In this document: positions 53,503 to 62,700 of the stretch, in pieces
Layout: each line of letters begins with the position of its first letter
How positions within the stretch are numbered: position 1 is the stretch's first letter
Assembly: GCF_010725725.1 (NCBI RefSeq)
Contig: NZ_AP022599.1
Span: 2,790,001 to 2,854,000 of the forward strand
Length of the DNA stretch: 64,000 bases
Direction: 5' to 3'
Source of the DNA: Mycolicibacterium pulveris
GTDB taxonomy: Bacteria; Actinomycetota; Actinomycetes; Mycobacteriales; Mycobacteriaceae
Notes under the pieces: generated by a model
What the model saw: the letters and a program-made list of their open reading frames with translations, nothing else
Told to the model about the DNA's origin: nothing
The model's database searches: none
Position numbers and translations under genes: made by a program

Positions 53503-54318
53503 ATGCAAACCTCTTTTGCTCCGCGATACCGATCCACGACAGACGCCTCCAGCAAACGTGGCGGCATAGCAAATTCGGCGCTCGAGTCGGCAGGCGGTCG
53601 AGGCACGTCAGACCTCCCGAAGGCGGCACATTCAGTTATTCAGAACGTCTATGACGCGGCGTCGAGCGGCGATGTGCTCGGCGCGTTGGGCGCGATCGTC
53701 GCCGCCCCGGCGATCGTGCTCGACGGCTTCCTGAACGGATGGGGAGTGGATGGCGGGCTGATCAGTGCCGGCCTGGGCACGATCAGCACCCTTCTGCAGA
53801 TCCGCGACATGATTGCCGATGCGATCACGTCGGCCGCGGCCACCGGGGGTCTGACGGAAGTCGCCACTGTGCCCGCGTCCGCCGCCGCCACGCTGGCAGG
53901 GTCCACCACATCGGAGGAGCCGGCGATGATGAACGCCTCCGCGCAAGCCGGACTCGAAACGTCGGGCGACGATGGTTCCGACGCAGCGGAACCCGCCGGT
54001 GACGACGGTGAAGCGGGCACGGATCCGACCGAAAACGGCGGGGCCGCAGTCGACCTCGCCGACGAGGACTCCGCCGAGGAAGGTCCTTCCGAGGAGAACA
54101 CCTCCGAGGAGGAATCCACGGACCCCGAAGACGACGCGGATGTCGGCGAACTCGACGGCGATGCCGGCCAGGACGACGACTCGGAGGCGTCCGATGACCC
54201 GGCCGGCACCGATGCTGGCGACAAGCAGTCCGGCTCGGATGACAGCGATACCGGCAGCGCCGACGGCGGTTCGGGCGGAGGCTCGGGCTCCGACGGTGGT
54301 TCGGGCGGAAGCGAATAG
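53503..54318 (+). CDS. Acidic low-complexity protein with a PE/PPE-associated-like helix region
   Basis: A 271-residue protein. Residues 45-110 (VIQNVYDAASSGDVLGALGAIVAAPAIVLDGFLNG) are like segments in large exported mycobacterial proteins of the PE/PPE-C or PGRS-like type. Residues 130-271 are almost only Asp, Glu, Ser, Gly and Ala. No signal peptide is visible, and the first 40 residues come from lower-GC DNA, so the gene may be a truncated 3' part of a longer one. It starts 174 bp after tRNA-Thr. No function can be given. Confidence 0.55.
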   Translation: MQTSFAPRYRSTTDASSKRGGIANSALESAGGRGTSDLPKAAHSVIQNVYDAASSGDVLGALGAIVAAPAIVLDGFLNGWGVDGGLISAGLGTISTLLQIRDMIADAITSAAATGGLTEVATVPASAAATLAGSTTSEEPAMMNASAQAGLETSGDDGSDAAEPAGDDGEAGTDPTENGGAAVDLADEDSAEEGPSEENTSEEESTDPEDDADVGELDGDAGQDDDSEASDDPAGTDAGDKQSGSDDSDTGSADGGSGGGSGSDGGSGGSE

Positions 54319-54353
54319 CACCCGACAATCGGTCAGGCTCTCCGGCCGGTCGG

Positions 54354-56108
54354 CTACCTCGGTGCGACGAACCCGACCGGTCCCGAGGCGATGCACACCG
54401 ACAGCGCGGCCGTGGTCGCGCGCACGTCGATCGCGTCGCCCGCCCCGGCGAGCCGGACGTACACCCGGTTCAAGCCGGGCCGCACCGGCACCTTGACCTC
54501 GCCGCCGTCCGACAGCGCCATCGTCATCGAGCCGTCGCTGTTGGCGAGGTAGTTGATCTCGGCCGTCCAGTCCGCGGGCAGCAGCGGGCCGTCCAACGGC
54601 ATCCGGACCGGCGCATCGGGCTGCACCAGATACCCGCAGTTGGGCTCGGGGCCTTCGGTGATGCTGCGCACCCAGGTGACCTTCGCGTCGACGACATGCC
54701 CGCTGCTGTCCAGCATACGCAGTTCTGTTGTCGCCGAAGCGAATTCAGGTCGGTCGCGCAGCAGGGCGAACATGCGGCTGGCCCGGTTCTCCGGGCCGAC
54801 GACCCGCTGCAGCACGAGCGGATCGACCTCCTGGTCGAGCATCGGTGCGCTCGACGTCCGGGCGGCTTCGGCCAGCCCCGCCGTCGCGTTGCGCAGGTAC
54901 GGACGCGCCGGGTTGTCGCGCCAGCTGGTCAGAAACGTCGAGGTCGAGTACAGGCTGCTGGCCACGAACGCCACCGCCAGCGCGCACACCGTGACCGTGC
55001 GGGCGCGCGAGGCGTCCAGCCAGCCCGAGCCGGCCCGGTTCGGTGCGCACAGCCCGACGGCGGCCAGCAGCGCCAGCACCACAACGAGGTCGGGCAGATA
55101 CCGCAATGTCTGCGCCAACTCCAGCGCGGTGAACTGTGACGAGCGCATCAGATAGATCGGGATCTGACAGGCCGCCGCATAGCCGACGGCCACCAGCCAC
55201 ACCGGGGCGATGCGCTGCTTGCGGACGACGCTCACCGCCACCACCGCGGCCAACGCCACCCAGCCCAACACCATCACCGTCACCGGCGGCGTTCCCCACG
55301 GCGAGGCCGGCGCCCACCGCTGCCAATTCCACGGCCCCCCAACCAGGCCCGGAACGATTCCGTGCGTCACCGAGCGGCTCAGCAGATCCCACGTCATCGC
55401 CACGTCACCGCTCCACCGCTTCTGGTCCACCACGACGAGGTACACCACGACCCAGCCCGCCGTCACCGCCAGGCTCGGCACCCACAGCCGAATCCCGCGC
55501 CGCCACACCGTGGTTACCGATCCGGTGGCGGTGACGTGGGCCAACAGCGCGGCGATCGTGAACGCGACGAACGGGATGACCGCGGCCTTCTCGAAGAACA
55601 GCAGACCGCCGAGGAACACCAGCGTTCCCGTCACCGCATACCGCCGATTTCCGGTGCGCACCAGTAGGATCGCGTCCCCGCACACCCAGGCCAGCGCCGC
55701 CAGCATCGGCAGCGAGTTCAGCGCCGCCGCCCACCACGCGAACCCGGGCACGGCCAGCGGGGTGAACAACGCGAACGTCAACGGCGCCAGCAGCACTGGG
55801 CGCCAGCCGAGGATGACATGCAACGTGCGCAGCAACGCCAGCGAGGCCAGCAGCTGCAGCATCACCATGCTGATCGCAGGCCCGATCCAATTCAACGGGG
55901 CCAAGCGGGTGATCCCGCCGGCCAGCAGGAACGCCGCGGGCATGACGTGGCCGTCGTGGTCGTCGAACAGAAACCGCGGCGACAGCAGGTTGTGTGTGCC
56001 GGCCCGGCCGATCAGGATCAGGTCGTCCCAGTAGAAGTAGCCGCCGAACGCCAGCGTCGCCCGGATGGCCAGCTGCACCACGATCAACGCCACCGCAGCG
56101 CAGGCCAC
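54354..56108 (-). CDS. Large polytopic membrane protein, GT-C glycosyltransferase-like
   Basis: A 584-residue protein with about 10-11 membrane helices in the first 410 residues, then a soluble extracytoplasmic domain. Just after the first helix comes FGGYFYWDDLILIG: a paired acidic WDD in the first outer loop, as in GT-C enzymes that use polyprenyl-phosphate sugars. The C-terminal domain has a beta-rich carbohydrate-binding look (LPADWTAEINYLANSDGSMTMALSDGG). Start GTG 56108, 20 bp after galE. Likely an envelope glycan enzyme; substrate unknown. Confidence 0.72.
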   Translation of the reverse strand: MACAAVALIVVQLAIRATLAFGGYFYWDDLILIGRAGTHNLLSPRFLFDDHDGHVMPAAFLLAGGITRLAPLNWIGPAISMVMLQLLASLALLRTLHVILGWRPVLLAPLTFALFTPLAVPGFAWWAAALNSLPMLAALAWVCGDAILLVRTGNRRYAVTGTLVFLGGLLFFEKAAVIPFVAFTIAALLAHVTATGSVTTVWRRGIRLWVPSLAVTAGWVVVYLVVVDQKRWSGDVAMTWDLLSRSVTHGIVPGLVGGPWNWQRWAPASPWGTPPVTVMVLGWVALAAVVAVSVVRKQRIAPVWLVAVGYAAACQIPIYLMRSSQFTALELAQTLRYLPDLVVVLALLAAVGLCAPNRAGSGWLDASRARTVTVCALAVAFVASSLYSTSTFLTSWRDNPARPYLRNATAGLAEAARTSSAPMLDQEVDPLVLQRVVGPENRASRMFALLRDRPEFASATTELRMLDSSGHVVDAKVTWVRSITEGPEPNCGYLVQPDAPVRMPLDGPLLPADWTAEINYLANSDGSMTMALSDGGEVKVPVRPGLNRVYVRLAGAGDAIDVRATTAALSVCIASGPVGFVAPR

Positions 56109-56127
56109 CCGGTTGCGCAGCAGATAC

Positions 56128-57105
56128 CTACCCCGGATAGGCCTCTCCCGCCTGCTGACGGGCGACCCACGCCGACCGCACCATCTCTTCGAGCGAATGC
56201 CGCATCCGCCAATCCAGGTCGCGGGCCGCCAGGTCCTTCGACGCCACGATGCGGGCCGGATCGCCGGGCCGGCGCGGCCCGATCGTCGGCTCGAAGTCGA
56301 CGCCGGTGACCTCGCGGATCGCGGTCATGATCTCGCGCACGGAGGTGCCGCTGCCGCTGCCGAGGTTGTACACAACCTCGACGGGCTCACCGGCGGCCAG
56401 GCGCTTGGCCGCGGCGACATGCGCGAGCGCCAGATCCGACACGTGGACGTAGTCGCGCACGCAGGTGCCGTCGGGGGTGGGGTAGTCGTCGCCGTTGATC
56501 CTGGGTGTCTCGCCGCGGTAGAGCATGTCGAAGACGACGGGGAACAGGTTGTGCGGGCTGATGTCGAACAACTCCGGCGAACCGGAGCCCACCACGTTGA
56601 AGTAGCGCAGGCTGGTGTGCCGCAGATCGGTGGCCCGCGCGACGTCGCGCACAATCCACTCGCCGACCAATTTGCTTACCCCGTAGGGTGATTCGGGTGC
56701 GGTCGGCGTCTGCTCGGTGACGATGTCGACGTCGGGGGTGCCGTAGGTGGCGGCGCTGGAGGAGAACACCAGCTTGTCGGTGCCGGTCGACGTCATCGCG
56801 GTGAGCAGGTTGACCATCGCCGTGACGTTCTGTTCGTAGGTGCGCAGCGGTTCGCGCACCGAGACGCCCGCGTACTTGAACCCCGCGATGTGGATGACGC
56901 CGGAGACGTGGTGGTCGTGCAGCGTCTGCGTGACGAGTTCGGTGTCGAGCAGGCTACCGCGCACCAGCGGCACACCCGCCGGGACGAATGCCTCCAGCCC
57001 GGTGGACAGGTCGTCGATCACCACCACCGCCAGGTCGGCGTCGCGCAGCGCACGCACCACGTGGGAGCCGATGTACCCGGCTCCGCCGGTCACCAGCCAC
57101 GTCAT
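56128..57105 (-). CDS. galE: UDP-glucose 4-epimerase (GalE)
   Basis: A 325-residue extended SDR. NAD loop VTGGAGYIGSHVV (residues 5-17), catalytic Ser in FSSSAATYG, Tyr and Lys in SPYGVSKL, nucleotide-sugar loop GTCVRDYVHVSDLA. It converts UDP-glucose and UDP-galactose; in mycobacteria galactose feeds the arabinogalactan of the cell wall. 57 bp downstream of the flippase gene and 20 bp before the GT-C-like gene, so likely one operon. Confidence 0.92.
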   Translation of the reverse strand: MTWLVTGGAGYIGSHVVRALRDADLAVVVIDDLSTGLEAFVPAGVPLVRGSLLDTELVTQTLHDHHVSGVIHIAGFKYAGVSVREPLRTYEQNVTAMVNLLTAMTSTGTDKLVFSSSAATYGTPDVDIVTEQTPTAPESPYGVSKLVGEWIVRDVARATDLRHTSLRYFNVVGSGSPELFDISPHNLFPVVFDMLYRGETPRINGDDYPTPDGTCVRDYVHVSDLALAHVAAAKRLAAGEPVEVVYNLGSGSGTSVREIMTAIREVTGVDFEPTIGPRRPGDPARIVASKDLAARDLDWRMRHSLEEMVRSAWVARQQAGEAYPG

Positions 57106-57162
57106 CGGTTCTCCCTCGCGCTCGATGCAACTCGCACCCCGGCAGCATAGGTGCGGCCGCCG

Positions 57163-58404
57163 TCACCGGGTGCTCTTGGCCAGCGCAACCAGGTGCACGG
57201 CGATGCCCACGAGCGGCCCGCACAGCAGCGCGATCACCGTGCGGGTTCCCAGCGGAAGCGGAAGCAGCAGCAACAGCGTCGAGGCGACCGTCGCCGACAC
57301 CCAGCCCAGCGAGTACGCCCGGTGCAGGGCCGCCGCGACCGCCGCCGCACCGGTCAACGTCAACAACGCGATCGCCACCGCCGCGGCGGTCAGCCAGGCC
57401 AACAGGGCGCCGTCGGCCAGGTATTCGGGTCCGAACGCGGTGCGCAGCAGCCACGGCCCGAACACTCCGGCGGCCAGCACACCCACCACGCCCACGCCGG
57501 TCACCACGGCCGCCGGTGCCGCCAGCGCGCGCATCCGTTCGGTGCGCTGATCGACGAAGTGCGCGATCAGGTTGCCCTGCATCGCGGTGAGCGGAACCAG
57601 AAGTGGCGCGCGGGTCAGCGTCACCGCCAGGATCACCACGCCGCCGGCGGCACCCAGCTCGCCCGTGGTGGCCTTGAGCAGCACCGGAAAGCCCATGACC
57701 AGGATCGCGCTCGCCCCCGCCGCGGCGATCGAATGCGCCGCGCCGCGCAGAAACGTCGCCGTGCCGCCGGGGGTGCGCAGGGCGGCGGCTTCCCGGGTGG
57801 CCGGCGAAACGGCCAGCATGATCAGCCAGGCCACCGCACCGGCCACCGTGGCCCACAGATAGCCGACCAGGGCCCAGCCGACGACGAACGTCGCCGCGGC
57901 CACGATCACCCGCAGCCCGGCGTCAGTGACCATCAGCGCTCCGTAGGCGGTCCACCGATTCAGCCCGGCGAGCATGCCCAGCAACGCGGCGTGCAGGCAG
58001 AATCCGGCGAGCCCGACGGCCAGCAGCGCGACGCTGAGCCACCGCGACTCGACGAACACCTGCGCCGACCACAGCGGCGAACTGGCGACGATCAGCGCGG
58101 CCGCCGCGACCCCGACCAGGGCCGCCACCCGCATCGGATGGGTGCGCGGACCCTCGACGACCTCGACGTAGCCGGCCGAGCGCACTTCCCGGGTGGCTTC
58201 CTGCAGCAGGCCGAACGCGGCGCCGGTGACCAAGCCGAACGCACCCCAGAACACCCCGAACACCGCGAAACCGGAGGGCTCCAGATCGCGCGCGGCCAGG
58301 TATAGCACCGCGTATCCGCACAGCGCCGACGCCGCGGTGGCCACGCCGACCCGGGCGACGCTGCCTCGCGTGACGGGCCCGGTGGGCGTGGCGGCGTCGG
58401 TCAC
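57163..58404 (-). CDS. Wzx/MATE-like polysaccharide or lipid flippase (Rv3630-like)
   Basis: A 413-residue protein with about 12 membrane helices. It resembles polysaccharide-biosynthesis (MVF superfamily) flippases: SALCGYAVLYLAARDLEPSGFAVFGVFWG at the start, LLGMLAGLNRWTAYGALMV in the middle, PEYLADGALLAWLTAAA near the end. GTG 58404 overlaps the stop of the M1 peptidase gene by four bases. It should carry a lipid-linked product across the membrane. Confidence 0.83.
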   Translation of the reverse strand: MTDAATPTGPVTRGSVARVGVATAASALCGYAVLYLAARDLEPSGFAVFGVFWGAFGLVTGAAFGLLQEATREVRSAGYVEVVEGPRTHPMRVAALVGVAAAALIVASSPLWSAQVFVESRWLSVALLAVGLAGFCLHAALLGMLAGLNRWTAYGALMVTDAGLRVIVAAATFVVGWALVGYLWATVAGAVAWLIMLAVSPATREAAALRTPGGTATFLRGAAHSIAAAGASAILVMGFPVLLKATTGELGAAGGVVILAVTLTRAPLLVPLTAMQGNLIAHFVDQRTERMRALAAPAAVVTGVGVVGVLAAGVFGPWLLRTAFGPEYLADGALLAWLTAAAVAIALLTLTGAAAVAAALHRAYSLGWVSATVASTLLLLLPLPLGTRTVIALLCGPLVGIAVHLVALAKSTR

Positions 58405-59714
58405 GACGACGGTTCCAGGGCGGGCAGTGCCTGCGCGTACAACCAGGCCTCGAACAGGGGGCGCAGCGACGCGTCGGTGTAACGCGACGCCAGCGCGGTG
58501 AAGTCGTCGGTGACGACGGTGCCGTGCCGGTAGCGCTGGGTCCAATCCCGAAGCAGCGCAAAGAAGTTGCCGTCGCCGATGCGGCGCCGCAGCGTGTGCA
58601 GCGTCAGCGCGCCGCGCTTGTACACCCGGTCGTCGAACAGGTCGGTGACCCCCGGATCGGCCAGCACCAGATCCTGCGGAGCTTCGGCCAGCCGGTGGTG
58701 GTAGTGACGCGCCCACTCGTCGGCGCTTCGGCCCCCGGAGTGCTCCGACCACAACCACTCGGCGTAGCAGGCGAACCCCTCGTGCAGCCAGATGTGTTGC
58801 CAGCGTTCGACGGTCACCGAGTTGCCGAACCATTGATGGGCCAACTCGTGGGCGATCAGCCGCTCGGCACGGCCCCGCCCGGTGCAGTGGTTGGCTCCGA
58901 AGATGGAGATACCTTGTGCTTCAAGGGGTATCTCGAGGTCGTCGTCGGTGACGACGACAGTGTATCCGTTGGCGAGCGGATACGGCCCGAACAGCTCGCA
59001 GAACAACTCCATCATCTGCGGCTGGCGGGCGAAGTCGGACGCGAAGTTCCCGCGCAGCCGCTCGGGCAGCACCGCGTCGATCGAAACGCCGTTGTCGGAC
59101 ACCGCATGCCGGTCATACCGTCCGATCTGCAGCGTCACCAGGTACGTGGAGGTCGGCTCGGGCTGTTCGTAGGTCCAGGTGGTCATCCCGGCGTGCGCCC
59201 GCCGACTGACCAGCTCGCCGTTGGCGACGACGTAGTATGGGCTCTCGGTGCGGATTCGGACGCCGACGCCGGCCTTGGCGCTGGGCTTGTCGTCGCACGG
59301 AAACCATGTCGGCGCCCCGTTGGGTTGGCCCGCGACCAGTGCGCCGTCGGTGAGCTCCTCGAATCCGACGTCGCCCCAATGGGATCGGATCGGCCGCGGG
59401 TGACCGCCGTAGCGCACGACGATCGTGATCGCGGTCCCTGCGGGCAGGCTCTGCGCCAACGTGATGTGCAGTTTGCCCCCCTTCGTACGGAATTTGGCCG
59501 GGCGCGCATCGTTGACGGCCACCTTCGACACCCTCAGCGCCTCGGACAGATCGAGCGTCAAGGTGCGCAGTGCCGTCGAGGTCACCGCGGTGATGGTGGC
59601 CGTTCCCGACAACCGGTTCGTCGCGACCTTGTATTCGAGGTCGAGGTCGTAGCGTGAGACCCGATAGCCGGAATTTCCGCCGCCAGGCAGGTAAAGATCG
59701 ATGGTCTCCGTCAC
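58401..59714 (-). CDS. M1-family metallopeptidase (aminopeptidase N-like)
   Basis: A 437-residue short M1 peptidase. N-terminal beta domain (YRVSRYDLDLEYKVATNRLSG...), catalytic domain with the zinc motif LIAHELAHQWFG (HExxHxW) and third ligand in WLHEGFACYAEW. It lacks the long C-terminal helical domain of PepN. The exopeptidase GAMEN motif is altered: EAQGISIFG. No signal peptide, so cytoplasmic. GTGA overlaps at both ends tie it to the NRPS and the flippase. Confidence 0.9.
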   Translation of the reverse strand: MTETIDLYLPGGGNSGYRVSRYDLDLEYKVATNRLSGTATITAVTSTALRTLTLDLSEALRVSKVAVNDARPAKFRTKGGKLHITLAQSLPAGTAITIVVRYGGHPRPIRSHWGDVGFEELTDGALVAGQPNGAPTWFPCDDKPSAKAGVGVRIRTESPYYVVANGELVSRRAHAGMTTWTYEQPEPTSTYLVTLQIGRYDRHAVSDNGVSIDAVLPERLRGNFASDFARQPQMMELFCELFGPYPLANGYTVVVTDDDLEIPLEAQGISIFGANHCTGRGRAERLIAHELAHQWFGNSVTVERWQHIWLHEGFACYAEWLWSEHSGGRSADEWARHYHHRLAEAPQDLVLADPGVTDLFDDRVYKRGALTLHTLRRRIGDGNFFALLRDWTQRYRHGTVVTDDFTALASRYTDASLRPLFEAWLYAQALPALEPSS

Positions 59715-62700
59715 GCTGCGGTGTCTTCTGACTTCTTGGCCTTGGCCCGCGATTTGCCTTCACGTTTGGCGCGCGCAGCATTCCACGGCGCGATCGGGTT
59801 GCCCAGCCACCGGGTGAAGGCGGGCACCTTGTCACCGCGCATGACCAGGGAGGCGGGGCCGACGGTGGCGCCGGCCCCGATGCGCGACGCGGGCAGCGCG
59901 ACGCAGTGCGGCCCCAGCGTCGAACCTTCCTCGAGCGCGACGGTGTCCAGCGCCATGATCCGGTCGTGAAACAGGTGCGTCTGCACCACACAGCCTCGGT
60001 TGACGGTCGCCGCGTCCTCGATCGTGACCAGATCGGGTTCGGGCAACCAGTACGTCTCGCACCACACCCCACGCCCGATGGTTGCGCCCAGCGCGCGCAG
60101 CCACCAGTTCATCATCGGTGTGCCGCTGGCCGACCGGACGAACCATGGCGCGGCGACGGTCTCGATGAAGCTGTCCGACAGCTCGTTTCGCCACACGAAC
60201 GAGGACCACAGCGGATGCACCCCGGCGTCGACCCGGCCCACCGCCGCCCATTTCGCGGCGACGGCTGCGGTGCCTGCGACCGCTCCGGCGGCCAGTAACA
60301 CCACGCCGCCGGCCAACGCCGCCCACAGCCAACCGAACTCGGTGACCAGCCACTGCAGCCCGAGCAGCACCGCGACACCGATCGCGAACGTCACGATCAC
60401 CGGAACGATCCGGCATGCCTCCACCATCGCGCGCAGTGCCTTCAGGCGCGGCGGCGGATCGAACGTGCGATGTGTGTCCGCCTGGGCGGGCCTGCGCCGC
60501 AACCGAACCGGCGGGCTGCCCAACCACGACGACCCGGCCTTGGCCTTGGGCGGTGCAGCGGACAACACCGCGACCAGGCCGTCGTCGGGCACCTTGCGTC
60601 CCGGCCGGGCGATCGCGGAGTTACCGAGGAACCCGCGCCTGCCGACCCTGGCCTTCGCCACGTGCAACCAACCGCCTCGCAGCTCGTAGGACGCCACCAT
60701 GGCGTCGTCGGCCAGGAACGCCCCGTCCTCGATCACCGTGAACTTCGGCGTCAGCAGCGCGGTCGAAATCTCGGTTCCGCGCCCGACTTTGGCGCCGAGC
60801 GCGCGCAACCACCACGGTGTCAGCAGGCTCGCGTACAGCGGGAAGAGGTAGGTGCGGGCGGCGTCCATGAGCCGCTGGGTGGCCCACATCTGCCAACCCA
60901 CGCGGCTGCGCACCGGGTGATATCCCTCGCGCAGCCCGACCGATAGCACCCGCACCCCGATGAGCGTCAGCAGCGCGTAGGTGAGCACCGCGACCAGCGT
61001 CGCCGGCGGCGCCCACAGCAGCGCGGGCGCGATCGCCGCGGTCACCGAGTCGGTGTCGCGCACGGCCCACCCGATCACGGCCAGCCCGGCGCCGAGCGCC
61101 AGCAGCGGCAGCCCGCCCAACAGCATCGACGTCACGCCGTAGACCGCGGCCCACAGCGGCGCCGCGGGCGGGCGGTGCTCGGGCCACGGATGACGGACCT
61201 TGCCCGACTTCGTCGCGGGCGAGCCCTTCCAGTACTGACCGTTCTTGACCTTGCCGTGCACGCCGGAACCCGGTGCCACATCGGCGTTCTTGCCGACGAC
61301 GGCCCCGGCCATCAGCGTGGTGCGCGCGCCGACGCTGGCATCGTTGCCGACCGTGATCGGGCCGACGTGGAAGTCGTCCCCGTCGATCCAGTGCCCGGAC
61401 AAGTCCACCTCGGGTTCGACCGCGCTGCGGTGGCCGAGTTTGAGCATCCCGGTCACCGGCGGGGTGGAGTGCAGATCGACGCCCTTGCCCACCCGGTTGC
61501 CGAGTGCGCGCGCGTAGTACACCAACCATGGTGCGCCCGCGAGGTTTTCCGCGCCGCTGGCCTGCGCCAGCCGTTCGGCAAGCCACACCCGCAGATGCAC
61601 GGATCCGCCGCGTCGGTATGTGCCGGGTTGCAGCCCGCCGATCAGCATCCTGGCGCCGAGCGCCGCGATGCCCATCCGGCCCAGCGGGGTGACGAACAGC
61701 ACGAAACCCGCTGCCACCCACCACCAGTCGATCGGTCTGACCCACGGCACCGCACCGGCCGCGATGTTGTTCGCGAGCGCCAACCAGACCACCCACTGCA
61801 GCCCGGTCAGCGTCGCCAGCGGCAACGACAGCGCCAGCTGAGCCGCCCGGGTCGGAGCCGACACGGGTTGGACCGTGCGCCGCTCGGCCGCCGGGGGCGG
61901 CTCGAGCTCGTCGAGGTAACCCGCGAACGACCCCAGCCGGGGTCGGTCGTAGAGGTCACCGACGGTCACCTGCGGATAGCGTTCGCGCAGCGCCGACACC
62001 AACTGCGCCGCGGCCAGCGAACCGCCGCCGAGCGCGAAGAAGTCGGCGTCGGGATCTGTGACCGGCGCCGCCAGCACCTCCTGCCACAATTCGGCCACCC
62101 AGCGCGCCGCACCGGTCAGGTCCGTCGTCTCCTCACCGGTGCCGCCGGGCAGCGGCCAGGGCAGCGCGTCGCGGTCCACCTTGCCCGACGTGCGCGTCGG
62201 CAGTTCGTCGACGCGCACCAGCCGCGGCACCAGCGCGGCAGGCAGCGTCTGGGCCAGACTCGAGCGGGCAGCGGCGAGATCGAACGACGGATCGGTGCTG
62301 ACAACGTATCCAACTAGAACCGTTGTGCCGCTTGCGGTTTGACGCACTGCGGCCGCGCCGCCGCTGACCCCCGGCAGGTTGACCAGCGCGGCGTCCACCT
62401 CGCCGAGCTCGATCCGGCGGCCGCCGATCTTGACCTGCTCGTCGGCCCGGCCCACGAAGTACAGGCCGTCGGATTCCAACCGCACCAGATCCCCGCTGCG
62501 GTAGGCGCGCGACCACACCAGCGTCGGCATCGGCGCGTACTTGTCGCGGTCCTTGTCGGGGTCGAGGTAGCGGGCCAGGCCAACCCCGCCGATCACCAGC
62601 TCGCCCACCTCGCCGTAGGACACCGGCTCACCTCGGGCGTCCACCACGGCCAGATCCCACCCGGGCAGCGGCATGCCGATGCTCACCGGGCCGCGCCCGT

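Noticed and set aside
53316..53606. 96-residue minus-strand reading frame after tRNA-Thr (with GLTDEEIAEGIAHGAG)
   Set aside because: It begins in atypical sequence and runs to the tRNA edge, with no ribosome site and no recognisable domain. It could be a gene remnant, but this cannot be supported.
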